From positions 62,001 to 126,000 of the forward strand of contig NZ_JAKJHW010000001.1 in assembly GCF_021646685.1 (NCBI RefSeq): a stretch of 64,000 nt of DNA, written 5' to 3'. The stretch is from Pseudalkalibacillus salsuginis (GTDB lineage: Bacteria; Bacillota; Bacilli; Bacillales; Fictibacillaceae). The translations under genes and the position numbers were made by a program. Below the pieces are notes generated by a model. That model was given only the letters and a program-made list of their open reading frames with translations, searched no databases and was not told the DNA's origin. Positions 6,824 through 16,506 of the stretch are shown here, piece by piece; the stretch's first letter is position 1, and each line of letters opens with the position of its first letter.

Positions 6824-9457
6824 ATGAGTGACAATAAATACAGCTCAAGGCAGCAACGCCGTCAAGGGGCTGCTTCACAAGAAAAGAAAACACCCAATAG
6901 ACAGAAGAAAAGCTTGCTGAAAAAGATCACGGCTCTTCTTCTCATATTTAGTTTGATAGGAGTAACAGCAGGTGCCATCGCAGTGTTTGCGGTCATCAGC
7001 CAGTCACCTGAACTTGATCCGAAGGCACTTGATACACCAGCATCATCCAAGCTTTTTGATAAAGACGGAAATGAATTCGGTATGATGTTTAAAAATGAAA
7101 AACGGATCAAGGCTCCCCTCGATGATATACCCCAGGTCATGAAAGATGCAGTCATTGCGACTGAGGACGTCCGCTTCTATGATCATTTTGGTATTGATAT
7201 ACGCCGGATCGGTGGGGCAGCGATCGCCAACATTACAGGTGGTTTCGGCTCCCAGGGTGGGAGTACGATCACACAGCAGGTCATTAAGAATGCATTACTG
7301 ACCAAGGATAAGAAGATGACACGTAAGATTAAAGAAGCATATCTTGCCGTCAAGCTTGAACAACGCTATTCCAAAGATCAGATCCTGGAAATGTATCTGA
7401 ACAAGATTTATTTTGGCGAAGGTGCTTATGGAATTGGGACAGCTGCTAAGACCTACTTCAATAAAGAGATACAAGATTTAGAACTACATGAAGCTGCCCT
7501 ATTAGCCGGAATGCCCAAAGCGCCATCCTCATATAGCCCATTTGATCATCCTGAAAAAGCAGAAAAGCGACGTAATGTAGTTTTATCTCAAATGGCGAAA
7601 TATGGTTTTATCACCGAAAAACAGAAAAAAGAGGCTTCATCCATTCCGGTTACAGATTATGTAAAAGAATCTAAACCGGAAGAAAAACAAAAATCATATG
7701 AGACCTTCAAAGCACAAGTCATTAAAGAAGCTGCAAAAATGGCTGGCTTCGAGGATCCAGGCGAAGTCTACACATCGGGGCTGGAAATCTATACAACACT
7801 TGACCCGAACGCACAAAACGCTGTTGAGGAAGCCCTTTATAGCGACAAAATCATCAAGGATGTGAACATTCAAGGTGGAATTGTCCTAACGGATACGAAA
7901 ACTGGAGCAGTCAGAGCGATAGGAAGCGGGCGCAAAAACACAGCTAGCTCATTCTATGCGACACAGATGGACCAACGCCAACCAGGCTCTGCAATAAAGC
8001 CGATTCTTGATTACGGTCCAGCGATCGAACATCTGAAATGGCCGACGTACAAAAAGTTAAGTGATGATAAACTTGTTGTAAACGGCCACGAATTCCACAA
8101 CTGGGACAGGAAGCATCATGGCGATGTGACAATGCGCAGGGCATTGTATGATTCTTATAACCTTCCAGCGATCCGTACATGGCAGGAAGTGGGCCCTGAC
8201 AAAACGAAAGAATTTGCAGCAAAACTAGGAATTGAAGTGGATGATAAGCATTATAGCCCAGCTTATGCAATCGGTGGATTCCATAAGAGTCCTTCACCGA
8301 TGGAAATGGCAGCTGCGTATGCTGCATTCTCGAATAAAGGGGTCTATAACAAGCCATTCACTGTAACGAAAATCAAGTTCCCTGATGGCCGTGTGATCGA
8401 GCATAAAGCTGATCCAAAAGTAGCAATGGAAGAGTACACAGCATATATGGTCACCAATATGTTGAAAGATGTCATCACAAAAGGAACTGCAAAAGGGTAT
8501 GTGAACTTGGATTTCCCTGTTGCTGGAAAAACCGGTACGACGAACTATCCTGCTGAATATGGAGAAGAATTCAAAGGCAAGACGAGAGATGCCTGGTTTG
8601 CCGGATATTCTTCTGAACTTTCCGCTGCGATATGGACCGGTTATAACAGTAGTAAGGATGATGAAGGAAACCCACAATATTTGACTAATGAAACAGATGA
8701 TTACGCAAAGTTGCTCTTCAATGACATTATGGCCAAAGCAAGTGCGGACTTGGAGAATTCTGATTGGAGCCGTCCTGACTCGGTGATTGAGGTCCCAATT
8801 GAAAAAGGGACAAATAAACGGGCAAGCGAATTCACTCCGAAAGATAAAATCATCAGGGAGCTTGCTGTAAAAGGTACAGAACTGCCGGATATCTCAAAAG
8901 AGTATGATAAGCTTGAAGTTCCACAAGGGCTGAAAGCCGATTACGATGAAAAGAAACAAGAAGCGAAACTAACATGGAAATACCCTAAGAAATTCGTTGA
9001 TAAAGGGATCACCTTCAAAGTTCTTTACTCGATCGATGGTGCTGGATTCCAGGAGCTTACCAAGCAGAAAGAAATGGAATTAGTCGTTCAGAACTTGTCT
9101 CCTGGTGCAAATTATACATTTACCGTGGTAGCCGTCGATGAAGAAAAGAAAAAAGAAAGTGAGCCTGCAACCGTCCAAGTCCAGACAACACAAGAAGACA
9201 GTAATGATGATTCCGGCCCCCCTCCTTCTGGCGATGACAATGGAGAAGGGAATGGAAACGGGAATGGCAATGGGAACGGCAATGGAGGAAACGGAGATGG
9301 GAGTGGAGAGACACCACCTCCAGGAGATGATGAGGCCCCCCCTCCTCCACCAGACGATAATCCTGATGATGGTGGAGATGGAGGCGGCGATGATTCTGGT
9401 CTTCCATTCGGTATCGGCACCCTCCCTCCAACATCTACCGACAGACAAGCTTCATAA
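6824..9457 (+). CDS. ponA: Penicillin-binding protein 1A/1B (bifunctional class A)
   Basis: 877 residues. A cytoplasmic basic tail, one membrane anchor (about 34-58), then a GT51 glycosyltransferase domain with catalytic ATEDVRFYDHFG (E114) and QGGSTITQQ, and a transpeptidase domain with SxxK S389-K392, SYN 444-446 and KTGT 569-572. A fibronectin type III domain follows (about 695-790), then a low-complexity tail of Gly-Asn repeats and acidic/proline blocks to the end. It polymerises and cross-links peptidoglycan outside the membrane. All catalytic motifs are intact. The tail is long and disordered, as in other Bacillus PBP1 proteins but with an unusual (GN)n run. It is the second gene of the recU-ponA operon. 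Confidence 0.97.
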   Translation: MSDNKYSSRQQRRQGAASQEKKTPNRQKKSLLKKITALLLIFSLIGVTAGAIAVFAVISQSPELDPKALDTPASSKLFDKDGNEFGMMFKNEKRIKAPLDDIPQVMKDAVIATEDVRFYDHFGIDIRRIGGAAIANITGGFGSQGGSTITQQVIKNALLTKDKKMTRKIKEAYLAVKLEQRYSKDQILEMYLNKIYFGEGAYGIGTAAKTYFNKEIQDLELHEAALLAGMPKAPSSYSPFDHPEKAEKRRNVVLSQMAKYGFITEKQKKEASSIPVTDYVKESKPEEKQKSYETFKAQVIKEAAKMAGFEDPGEVYTSGLEIYTTLDPNAQNAVEEALYSDKIIKDVNIQGGIVLTDTKTGAVRAIGSGRKNTASSFYATQMDQRQPGSAIKPILDYGPAIEHLKWPTYKKLSDDKLVVNGHEFHNWDRKHHGDVTMRRALYDSYNLPAIRTWQEVGPDKTKEFAAKLGIEVDDKHYSPAYAIGGFHKSPSPMEMAAAYAAFSNKGVYNKPFTVTKIKFPDGRVIEHKADPKVAMEEYTAYMVTNMLKDVITKGTAKGYVNLDFPVAGKTGTTNYPAEYGEEFKGKTRDAWFAGYSSELSAAIWTGYNSSKDDEGNPQYLTNETDDYAKLLFNDIMAKASADLENSDWSRPDSVIEVPIEKGTNKRASEFTPKDKIIRELAVKGTELPDISKEYDKLEVPQGLKADYDEKKQEAKLTWKYPKKFVDKGITFKVLYSIDGAGFQELTKQKEMELVVQNLSPGANYTFTVVAVDEEKKKESEPATVQVQTTQEDSNDDSGPPPSGDDNGEGNGNGNGNGNGNGGNGDGSGETPPPGDDEAPPPPPDDNPDDGGDGGGDDSGLPFGIGTLPPTSTDRQAS

Positions 9458-9466
9458 TAGATCTCG

Positions 9467-9503
9467 AAAAGGCCTGAGTGGAATTTTTCCACCCAGGCCT
9501 TTT
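9467..9503. terminator. Bidirectional terminator between ponA and the GH18 gene
   Basis: AAAAGGCCTGAGTGG/CCACCCAGGCCTTTT hairpin with a short T-rich loop. T-runs follow it in both directions, so it can serve both convergent genes. Confidence 0.85.
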
Positions 9504-9506
9504 CCT

Positions 9507-10778
9507 TCATCTCTGTATATTGAAGCGATCTTTTATAAGAGGCCATAATGGCGGATACGGGAAAGCAAGATTCCAAAAAGACATCCCGGCAATATCCAGC
9601 CTTTTGATCAAGTCGAATTTGGCAGACATACTCCTCAGGTCTTCAAACCAGACGATGTGTTCCTTGCCGTTTTCATCATAATACGTATAGTAAGGGGCCT
9701 GATCCTCTTCATCATACTGTATTTCCGTCTTCCTTGTATAAGCGAGCCTAGTAGCCTGGGGGACACTCAATGCTTTAGCAAATGGACCGCCCTCGACATA
9801 CGGCAATGTCCAGTCGTATCCATATAAATTTATACCCATCAAAAGCTTCTCCTTCGGAATTTCTGTCAAAGCATATCTCAATACCTTTTCAACTTCTGGC
9901 AATGGACTAACGGGTAAAGGCGGACCCCCGCTCCATCCCCATTCGTATGTCATGATGATGACATAATCGACGATTTCCCCATGTGCTTTATAATCATGTC
10001 CCTCATAAAGGACTCCTGGCTGATCAGCGCTTGTTTTAGGGGCTAATGCCGTTGAAACAACATATCCTTGAAGTTTTAGTTTATTCGTCAATCTCCGTAA
10101 GAATTGATTATAGGGTTCTCTGTTTTGACGCCCCAAGAACTCGAAATCGATGTTGACTCCTTGAAATCCTTTGTTTTTCATCACTTGATCAATATTGTCT
10201 ACAAGAGTATCCCGTATTTTTTCGTCTTGAAGGACTGCAGTCGCCAGTTCTGTGTCAAACTCGGCTCCTTCTTTGATATTCGTCACAGACATGATCGGTT
10301 TGACATTGTTGGCTTTTGCCGCTTCAATCAAATCATCGTCGTTCTCCAGTGGTCGGATATTCCCTTTTTCGTCAACGTGATAACTGAACACCGATAACCA
10401 GCTTAATGCATTTCCAGCCGTTTTCGCATGTTGAACTGATTTTTCAAATGGTTCTGCATACGCATTGACAAGTGCTGGTGTTTTTGGTCTTTGAGGAATT
10501 CGGAGTACCTGGCCAGGATATAAGATATTTCCTTCGATTTGTGGATTGGCCCTTCTAAGTTCATCTACGGAAACACCTGTTTTATTTGCAATACTGAAAA
10601 AGGAATCACCAGGTTGCACCGTATACCGGTCCTGCGTCGGAATGAGCAATGTTTGCCCGATTGCTAGCTGATCGGGAGCTTCCAATCCATTCAAATCAAC
10701 GATTTGCTGCCACGGTATACCGTACTGTTGAGAGATTCCCCAAAGAGATTGTCCTCTTCTCACAACATGGATCTGCAT
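9507..10778 (-). CDS. sleL: Spore LysM/GH18 glycosidase (SleL/YaaH type)
   Basis: 423 residues. Two LysM domains (about 2-47 and 50-95) bind peptidoglycan; a glycoside hydrolase 18 domain follows (about 105-423) with GVNIDFEFL, whose D-x-E carries the catalytic acid. Length and order match YaaH/SleL, an N-acetylglucosaminidase that degrades cortex fragments during spore germination. There is no signal peptide, which is usual for this family, as it reaches the spore coat-cortex from the mother cell. Close paralogues such as YdhD share the layout, so the precise orthologue is not certain. The start follows AGGAGGGAC. Confidence 0.85.
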   Translation of the reverse strand: MQIHVVRRGQSLWGISQQYGIPWQQIVDLNGLEAPDQLAIGQTLLIPTQDRYTVQPGDSFFSIANKTGVSVDELRRANPQIEGNILYPGQVLRIPQRPKTPALVNAYAEPFEKSVQHAKTAGNALSWLSVFSYHVDEKGNIRPLENDDDLIEAAKANNVKPIMSVTNIKEGAEFDTELATAVLQDEKIRDTLVDNIDQVMKNKGFQGVNIDFEFLGRQNREPYNQFLRRLTNKLKLQGYVVSTALAPKTSADQPGVLYEGHDYKAHGEIVDYVIIMTYEWGWSGGPPLPVSPLPEVEKVLRYALTEIPKEKLLMGINLYGYDWTLPYVEGGPFAKALSVPQATRLAYTRKTEIQYDEEDQAPYYTYYDENGKEHIVWFEDLRSMSAKFDLIKRLDIAGMSFWNLAFPYPPLWPLIKDRFNIQR

Positions 10779-10823
10779 TCTAGTCCCTCCTGCTCGACAT
10801 CATCATGCTATTATCCTATGTTG

Positions 10824-11348
10824 TCATTTCTTGTCCATATGCTGTTCTTTATACACAGCCATGACCCACTTCTTCTCAAGTTCGCCAAAAAGTTGGGCCA
10901 ATTGGATGAATGATTGGTAGTGATCGGGATTTTCGGTGATGAATGAAAGACGCTCATTCATATTAACAGGCTGGATTGGGAGAAGTGAAAGGTCATCCTT
11001 CAAATGAGTCAGACGTTCAACCTTCTTTCCATTTACCCAAAAAACCAAAGTAATGAGCCATCCGATCCCTAAAATCATCTTCGGGCCTGCAGCCCGGCGG
11101 CTTCGTTGAGAGAATGCTTTAGCTATATGTTCTTTTTCCACTTTCCAACGTTCAAAAAAACGGTGGATGTAACCTGCTCGATCGAATTCATAAAGGGGAG
11201 GATCCCTTTTTATACTTAAAATATCAAGCAGGAAAGGGATTTCCGCCAGCTCACGTACCCCCAAAGTATCTTCATAGGTAATCTTCCTTGAACTGAACCA
11301 TAAGGGGTGATAGAAGGAGGTTGGGATCTGGATCGTTTTATCAGACAT
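10824..11348 (-). CDS. ypoC: YpoC family protein
   Basis: 174 residues, soluble, without known catalytic motif. The short segments FYHPLWFSSRKITYED and HYQSFIQLAQLFGELEKKW fit the YpoC family, which has no assigned function. The start ATG lies inside the last codons of nth (8-base overlap), so the two are translationally coupled. In B. subtilis the order nth-ypoC-ponA is the same apart from the inserted GH18 gene here. Confidence 0.8.
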   Translation of the reverse strand: MSDKTIQIPTSFYHPLWFSSRKITYEDTLGVRELAEIPFLLDILSIKRDPPLYEFDRAGYIHRFFERWKVEKEHIAKAFSQRSRRAAGPKMILGIGWLITLVFWVNGKKVERLTHLKDDLSLLPIQPVNMNERLSFITENPDHYQSFIQLAQLFGELEKKWVMAVYKEQHMDKK

Positions 11349-12000
11349 TCTGTTTCACTTTCTTCATTCTCTTTTGCCCTTCACGACATAAATAAAGAAG
11401 CGGACAAACGGTACATTGAGGATTCTGTGCTTTACAATGGTATCGACCGAAGAAAATAAGTCGGTGATGCGTATCAGACCATTCCTCCTTAGGGACCTTT
11501 CGCATCAACGTTTTTTCCACTTCAAGGACGCTATCCTTCCATCGACAGATTCCTAACCGTTTCGATACCCGTTCCACGTGTGTATCAACTGCGATAGCAG
11601 GTTCTCCAAACGCCACGGAGACGATGACATTCGCCGTTTTCCTTCCGACACCTGGCAGCTTAATCAATTCATCACGTTCTCGAGGTACTTCTCCCCCATG
11701 CTCATGGATGAGAATTTCAGAAAGTTTCCGGATGTTCTTAGCTTTATTGCGGAAAAGACCAATTGAACGTATATCGTTCTGCAATTCTTCCAATGGTACT
11801 GCCAAGTAATCTTCCGGAGTTTGATATTTTTCAAATAAGCCTGGGGTAACCTTATTAACGAGCGCATCCGTACATTGTGCAGATAACAGGACCGCAATCG
11901 TAAGTTCAAAAGGGTTCCTATGCTGTAGCTCGCAATGTGCTTCGGGGAACATATTGCCTATTTGATCCAATACTTCTCTGATTTGCTTTTTCGTCAACAT
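11341..12000 (-). CDS. nth: Endonuclease III
   Basis: 219 residues. A base-excision repair glycosylase/AP lyase for oxidised pyrimidines. The helix-hairpin-helix LPGVGRKTANVIVS carries the DNA contact; the catalytic Lys lies in LSAQCTDALVNK and the catalytic Asp in AVDTHVERV. A [4Fe-4S] cluster loop is present as C-x6-C-x2-C-x5-C near the C-terminus. The start ATG at 12000 (MLTKKQIRE) follows GGACGAG; the longer open frame runs into dnaD and is not used. It lies 19 bases after dnaD, so the two are in one operon, with ypoC overlapping. Confidence 0.97.
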   Translation of the reverse strand: MLTKKQIREVLDQIGNMFPEAHCELQHRNPFELTIAVLLSAQCTDALVNKVTPGLFEKYQTPEDYLAVPLEELQNDIRSIGLFRNKAKNIRKLSEILIHEHGGEVPRERDELIKLPGVGRKTANVIVSVAFGEPAIAVDTHVERVSKRLGICRWKDSVLEVEKTLMRKVPKEEWSDTHHRLIFFGRYHCKAQNPQCTVCPLLYLCREGQKRMKKVKQNV

Positions 12001-12019
12001 GATTTGATCTCGTCCTTTA

Positions 12020-12727
12020 CTATTGTTCAAGCCAATTATAGTATGGAAAATCCGTCTTGTCCGTATCTGAAGAGGTATTCCCGGTTTTCCTATACCTGTG
12101 CTGGCGGAATTTCTCACCGTATTGTTTTGCCTCATCTACCGACTGGATTCCGTTCTTTTTCCACTCGAATAAAATCCGATCAATATATCGGAAGTTCAGC
12201 TTTCCTGACAATACTGATTCTTTCAAAGCTGCAATGATAAGCGACGGGTCATGCTTATCCTGGTCAAGCCACATTGTCAATGTCTCACACTCAATCGGCG
12301 ATAACGGTCTGCCGAACTCCTTTTCCATGATTGTATAAATCTGTTGCTCATCTTCCCTATGCTTTTCATATTCTTCATCGATTTCATCTTCATCCAAGAC
12401 TCTGATCAATTTCTCCCACAGAGGGCGTAGTGTATACGTTTCTGAATATATGTTTTGTACGGGATCTTGTTGTTCTTCTATCTTCAACATCCCTTTTTGT
12501 ATGCAGGTCCGTAGGATCTGCATACATTTATGAGATGATACTGTCATCCTGGATGATAGTTGTTCAGGAGTGGGAAAAGAATTTCCCGTTTCGAGGAACG
12601 AATGCATATGTATCAATGCCATCACTTCTTCTTCATCAAGACCGATCCGGTTGTAATTCCGTAACAGGACACCTGGGATCGGGACGGAGCCCATATCCAT
12701 CCAATTTAAAAAACTCTCTCTTTTCAT
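12020..12727 (-). CDS. dnaD: DNA replication protein DnaD
   Basis: 235 residues. An N-terminal winged-helix DDBH1 domain (about 15-110) and a C-terminal DDBH2 domain (about 130-195) with the YIDRILFEWKKNGI motif. DnaD acts in the PriA/DnaB/DnaI cascade that loads the replicative helicase. The start ATG at 12727 follows AGGAGGTG. Only the last short tail is variable. It heads a dnaD-nth-ypoC operon downstream of asnS, as in B. subtilis. Confidence 0.95.
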   Translation of the reverse strand: MKRESFLNWMDMGSVPIPGVLLRNYNRIGLDEEEVMALIHMHSFLETGNSFPTPEQLSSRMTVSSHKCMQILRTCIQKGMLKIEEQQDPVQNIYSETYTLRPLWEKLIRVLDEDEIDEEYEKHREDEQQIYTIMEKEFGRPLSPIECETLTMWLDQDKHDPSLIIAALKESVLSGKLNFRYIDRILFEWKKNGIQSVDEAKQYGEKFRQHRYRKTGNTSSDTDKTDFPYYNWLEQ

Positions 12728-12814
12728 CAAACACACCTCCTCTTCATTATATCAAATAAAATCGACTTAACTAATAGTGTGATCCGCAACTCCCTTCGCC
12801 AGGAAGCATTTTTA

Positions 12815-12888
12815 AAATGAAAGAAAGCACTAGTGGAATCTTAAGTCGTCATGCTCGCAAGCAAGACTGATTACACTCAGTGCTTTCT
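12815..12888 (-). terminator. Structured hairpin after asnS, possible terminator or leader
   Basis: A 10-bp stem AGAAAGCACT/AGTGCTTTCT (12822-12831, 12879-12888) encloses a second stem. On the minus strand it is followed by TTCATTTT. It lies between asnS and dnaD. It may terminate asnS, or form part of the dnaD leader. Confidence 0.5.
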
Positions 12889-12909
12889 GGGAAACAGAAT
12901 CATAAAAGA

Positions 12910-14202
12910 TCAAGGATATAATCGATTAAGCAAGCGTGGGAACGGAATGGACTCCCGGATATGCTCGATGCCAGATAACCAGGCGACGGTACGCTCTAAC
13001 CCCAGGCCAAACCCAGAGTGAGGTACACTTCCGTACTTGCGCAACTCTAAATACCACTTATATGCCTCATCTGACAGGTCATGTTCCTCATAACGTTTCT
13101 TCATCAATTCGAGATCATCGATACGCTGACTTCCTCCGATGATTTCACCATAACCTTCAGGTGCAATCAAGTCTGCACACAAGACGACATCATCACGTTC
13201 AGGGTCAGGTTTCATATAGAACGCTTTGATGTCTTTCGGATAATTCGTAATGAATACGGGTTGATCGAAGCTTTCTGCAATCGCCGTTTCATGAGGCGCT
13301 CCGAAATCTTCACCCCATTCGATATCATCATAACCTTTTTCTTTAAGAAGCTTGATTGCATCATCATAAGATATCCGCGGGAAAGGCGCTTTGATTTTTT
13401 CAAGATTTTCAATGTTCCGACCAAGTGTTTCCAGCTCGATTCTGCAATGTTCAAGCACACACTTTGCTAAGAATGAAACGTATTGCTCCTGAATTTCCAG
13501 GCTTTCTTCATGCTCGACGAACGCCATTTCCGGCTCGATCATCCAAAATTCGATTAAATGACGGCGAGTTTTAGATTTTTCAGCACGGAAAGTCGGTCCG
13601 AAAGAGAACACACGGCCGAATGCCATTGCTGCAGCTTCCATATAAAGTTGTCCACTTTGAGATAAATAGGCATCTTCATCAAAGTATTTCGTGTGGAATA
13701 ACGTAGTTGTTCCTTCTGCTGAGCTGCCTGTCAAAATAGGTGAATCGATCTTTACGAACCCTTCCTTATTGAAAAATTCATATGTAGCACGGATGATTTC
13801 ATTCCTGATCCGCATAATTCCATGCTGCTTTTTAGAACGTAACCATAAATGACGGTTGTCCATCAAGAACTCTGTTCCGTGTTCTTTCGGTGTGATCGGG
13901 TAATCGATGGATTCGTGGATCACATCCAATCCAGAAACGACAAGCTCTACACCAGTAGGGGAACGGTCATCTTTTTGAACAGTTCCAGTCACATACAAGC
14001 TTGATTCCTGTGTAATGGATTTTGCTTTTAACCATACGTCTTCATCTACTTCTTTTTTTACGACGACACCTTGGATGAATCCTGTGCCGTCCCGTAATTG
14101 TAAAAATGCAATCTTTCCACTTGATCGCTTATTGGCTAGCCAAGCTCCGATCGTCACTTCTTGGCCAATATGATCGCTTAACAATTGAATTGTGGTTTTC
14201 AC
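12910..14202 (-). CDS. asnS: Asparaginyl-tRNA synthetase
   Basis: 430 residues, usual length. A class IIb synthetase that charges tRNA-Asn. The N-terminal OB-fold anticodon domain (about 1-110) is followed by the catalytic domain with motif 2 ([21 protein letters not shown]) and motif 3 ([15 protein letters not shown]). The start is GTG after GGAGGGAATA. The gene sits 90 bases downstream of aspB, the same order as in B. subtilis. Confidence 0.97.
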   Translation of the reverse strand: MKTTIQLLSDHIGQEVTIGAWLANKRSSGKIAFLQLRDGTGFIQGVVVKKEVDEDVWLKAKSITQESSLYVTGTVQKDDRSPTGVELVVSGLDVIHESIDYPITPKEHGTEFLMDNRHLWLRSKKQHGIMRIRNEIIRATYEFFNKEGFVKIDSPILTGSSAEGTTTLFHTKYFDEDAYLSQSGQLYMEAAAMAFGRVFSFGPTFRAEKSKTRRHLIEFWMIEPEMAFVEHEESLEIQEQYVSFLAKCVLEHCRIELETLGRNIENLEKIKAPFPRISYDDAIKLLKEKGYDDIEWGEDFGAPHETAIAESFDQPVFITNYPKDIKAFYMKPDPERDDVVLCADLIAPEGYGEIIGGSQRIDDLELMKKRYEEHDLSDEAYKWYLELRKYGSVPHSGFGLGLERTVAWLSGIEHIRESIPFPRLLNRLYP

Positions 14203-14269
14203 TCTATTCCCTCCACTTACGTAAACTCGGGTAGTAAATTTTAATTTGTTTTTCTTATTTTACATAAAC

Positions 14270-14294
14270 AAGAGCCGATAAACAACCGGCCCTT
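14270..14294 (-). terminator. Possible terminator of aspB
   Basis: AAGGGCCG/CGGCTCTT stem on the minus strand with a TTGTTTATG tail. It overlaps the aspB stop codon. The T-run is weak, so it may only attenuate transcription into asnS. Confidence 0.5.
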
Positions 14295-15477
14295 ATTTTT
14301 GATGTTTTTCCATAAAGTTCCTGATGCGGGTTAAAGCATCCTCTAATACGGAAAGGGATGTCGCATAGGAAAGGCGTACATTGCCTGGCGCGCCGAACCC
14401 GCTCCCAGGGACAAGTGCTACTTTTTCGTACTCGAGGATCGCTTCAACCCAGTCATCCACATCCTTAAATCCTGTCAGCTCAAGTGCCTCCGTGACATTC
14501 GGGAATAGGTAGAACGCTCCCTTCGGCTTTTCACATTTGAATCCGGGGATCTGGATCAATTGCTTATAGACTTTGTCGAGACGTTCCTCAAATGCCTTCT
14601 TCATCTCTTCAACTGGTTCCTGAGTGCCGTCATATGCTGCGATGGCGGCATGCTGTGCGATTGAAGTCGGGTTTGATGTACTATGGCTTGCAAGATTCGT
14701 CATTGCTTGGATCACATCCCGATTACCAACAGCATAGCCGATTCTCCAGCCTGTCATCGCATGTGATTTAGATACTCCATTGATGATGATCGTGTTTTCT
14801 TTCAACTCCGTAGAAAGCTGTGCAATCGAAACATGATGCTCTCCAAAATAAGTAAGTTTTTCGTAAATCTCATCTGAAACGATAAGAATGTCATGTTTGA
14901 GGCAGACTTCGCCGATCGCTTTCAATTCTTCTGATGAATAGATCGCTCCAGTTGGATTCGATGGCGAATTTACGATCACCGCTTTTGTCTTTTCACTGAT
15001 GGCATCATCCAATTGTTCAGGTGTGATTTTAAAACCGTTCTCCTCTTTACCTTCGACATGTACCGGAACGCCACCAGCAAGCTTCACTTGTTCTGGGTAG
15101 CTTACCCAGTATGGTGTTGGGACGATTACCTCATCACCATCGTCAAGCAATACCTGGAACAATGTATACAGGGCATGCTTCGCGCCAGTCGTCACAATCA
15201 CTTCACCAGGATCATAAGACAATTCCTGATCCCGTTGTAATTTCTCGATGATGCTTTCTTTCAGCTTCGGTAATCCTCCAGCAGGTGTATACCTTGTATA
15301 CCCTTCATTCATGGCTTTCTGGGCATTTTCTATGATATGTTCAGGGGTGTTGAAATCGGGCTCTCCTGCTCCCAGGCCGATGACATCATGGCCTTCTGCT
15401 CTCAGGGCATGCGCTTTCGCTGTAATCGCTAGTGTACTTGATGGTGTCAATGCTTTAACTCGCTTTGCTAATTTCAT
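14293..15477 (-). CDS. aspB: Aspartate aminotransferase, class I
   Basis: 394 residues. A PLP-dependent fold type I enzyme that interconverts aspartate/2-oxoglutarate with oxaloacetate/glutamate. The Schiff-base lysine lies in SKSHAMTGWRIGYA (about 235-248). The PLP-binding segments GAKHALYTL and SPSNPTG are present. The start ATG at 15477 follows GGAGGG; the longer frame adds a spurious N-terminus. Downstream come ypmB and ypmA upstream on the same strand, and asnS follows, matching the ypmA-ypmB-aspB-asnS-dnaD order of B. subtilis. Confidence 0.95.
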   Translation of the reverse strand: MKLAKRVKALTPSSTLAITAKAHALRAEGHDVIGLGAGEPDFNTPEHIIENAQKAMNEGYTRYTPAGGLPKLKESIIEKLQRDQELSYDPGEVIVTTGAKHALYTLFQVLLDDGDEVIVPTPYWVSYPEQVKLAGGVPVHVEGKEENGFKITPEQLDDAISEKTKAVIVNSPSNPTGAIYSSEELKAIGEVCLKHDILIVSDEIYEKLTYFGEHHVSIAQLSTELKENTIIINGVSKSHAMTGWRIGYAVGNRDVIQAMTNLASHSTSNPTSIAQHAAIAAYDGTQEPVEEMKKAFEERLDKVYKQLIQIPGFKCEKPKGAFYLFPNVTEALELTGFKDVDDWVEAILEYEKVALVPGSGFGAPGNVRLSYATSLSVLEDALTRIRNFMEKHQK

Positions 15478-15539
15478 TCCAAAACCCTCCATAAAGAATA
15501 CTTGTGACAAGTTATATTTAAAATATTTTACAATTGAAA

Positions 15540-16043
15540 CTATAATCGTTGGTTCATCGTGTACGTCTTAAAAAAAGTACCATCCGAATATCGTATGTAA
15601 TGGAACGTATATCTGGTTGCACCTTTTTTATAGACAATTTCCCATACTGGGGTGAACGGTGAAGTTTCACGATATCTTTCCAAACCTAAACGAATCGATA
15701 TCAAATTGTCCAGGTCCAGTTCTTGCTGTATATATTGCTTCACTTTCTGAACATTCCAACCATCTTCAGCTTTGATGACTTTAGCTTCATTTTCCTTAGA
15801 AAGCGGTATGAAGACATAGCTGTCTTCCTTATCTATCTTAGCACGGATCACGTCGAATGCACCATGTGATCCATTATAATGCTCGATTTCATTCACTTCA
15901 GTGATATTAAACTGCTCCTTTGCCAAAGCAACACTTTTCTTTTGGCTTTTACCGTGATCATTAAACACATAATAATAATAAGATATGCCTAGTGCTGTTG
16001 TAATAAACAATAAGGCTCCCAATATGTAGAACGTTTTTTTCAT
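15540..16043 (-). CDS. ypmB: YpmB-like membrane-anchored protein (DUF5590)
   Basis: 167 residues. One N-terminal membrane segment (about 5-27) followed by an extracytoplasmic domain with the PepSY-like segments AKEQFNITEVNEIEHYNG and FHYIRYSDGTFFKTY. Function is unknown. It is followed by aspB 62 bases on and preceded by ypmA after 11 bases, as in B. subtilis. Confidence 0.85.
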   Translation of the reverse strand: MKKTFYILGALLFITTALGISYYYYVFNDHGKSQKKSVALAKEQFNITEVNEIEHYNGSHGAFDVIRAKIDKEDSYVFIPLSKENEAKVIKAEDGWNVQKVKQYIQQELDLDNLISIRLGLERYRETSPFTPVWEIVYKKGATRYTFHYIRYSDGTFFKTYTMNQRL

Positions 16044-16054
16044 ACTAAAACCAC

Positions 16055-16225
16055 CTAGGTACGATAGATGGTAAAGACCATCTTTTCTTGATCTTCTTTA
16101 TCAAGCGCTAAACCGAACATCAAATCCTGATGCTTGAGGGTTCTGTTCAATGCATCTACGATTTTGTAAAGGTCAGCTGAAGATTGAACCTTCACAGTAG
16201 AAAGTATTTCTATTTTACTTTCCAT
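16055..16225 (-). CDS. ypmA: YpmA family protein (DUF4264)
   Basis: 56 residues starting at the ATG (16225) after GGGGTG; the longer frame to 16315 is out of line with family length. The C-terminal segment DLMFGLALDKEDQEKMVFTI is the conserved core. Function unknown; it is co-transcribed with ypmB, aspB and asnS by position. Confidence 0.8.
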   Translation of the reverse strand: MESKIEILSTVKVQSSADLYKIVDALNRTLKHQDLMFGLALDKEDQEKMVFTIYRT

Positions 16226-16383
16226 CTTCATTACACCCCATCCAGTTATCAAGTATTTTGCCATGTAACGGTTGCTTCCTGTTTTATCCTTAATAACTCT
16301 TCTGTTTAGGGACAAAATAAATGTATCAAGAAAGCAGTTCTTAAAACGACTGCATCACATAATATCCTTCCCTGCACCTTTTG

Positions 16384-16440
16384 GGGGCTGTCCTATAGTG
16401 TCAGACATCAAGTCAGACACTTATGAGACAGCCCACTTTT
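16384..16440 (+). repeat. IR-bounded hairpin, GGGGCTGTCC type
   Basis: GGGCTGTC (16385-16392) pairs with GACAGCCC (16427-16434). Inside it GTGTCAGAC pairs with GTCAGACAC apart from one mismatch. TTTTT follows on the plus strand, but no plus-strand gene precedes it. Its first 14 bases match those of the element at 29977 in 12 places. Confidence 0.7.
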
Positions 16441-16506
16441 TCTTGTCTCTTGTTTATTTTAACGATTCCATTGCCTTTTTCAATACCTTTGGCGAACATT
16501 TTAAGG

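Noticed and set aside
9112-9576. Open frames antisense to the ponA tail, and one in a shifted frame
   Set aside because: They reflect the low-complexity Gly-Asn and proline codons of the ponA C-terminus, which leave all frames open.
16384-16440. Insertion sequence
   Set aside because: No transposase frame is present; only inverted ends of a hairpin remain, so it was listed as a repeat.
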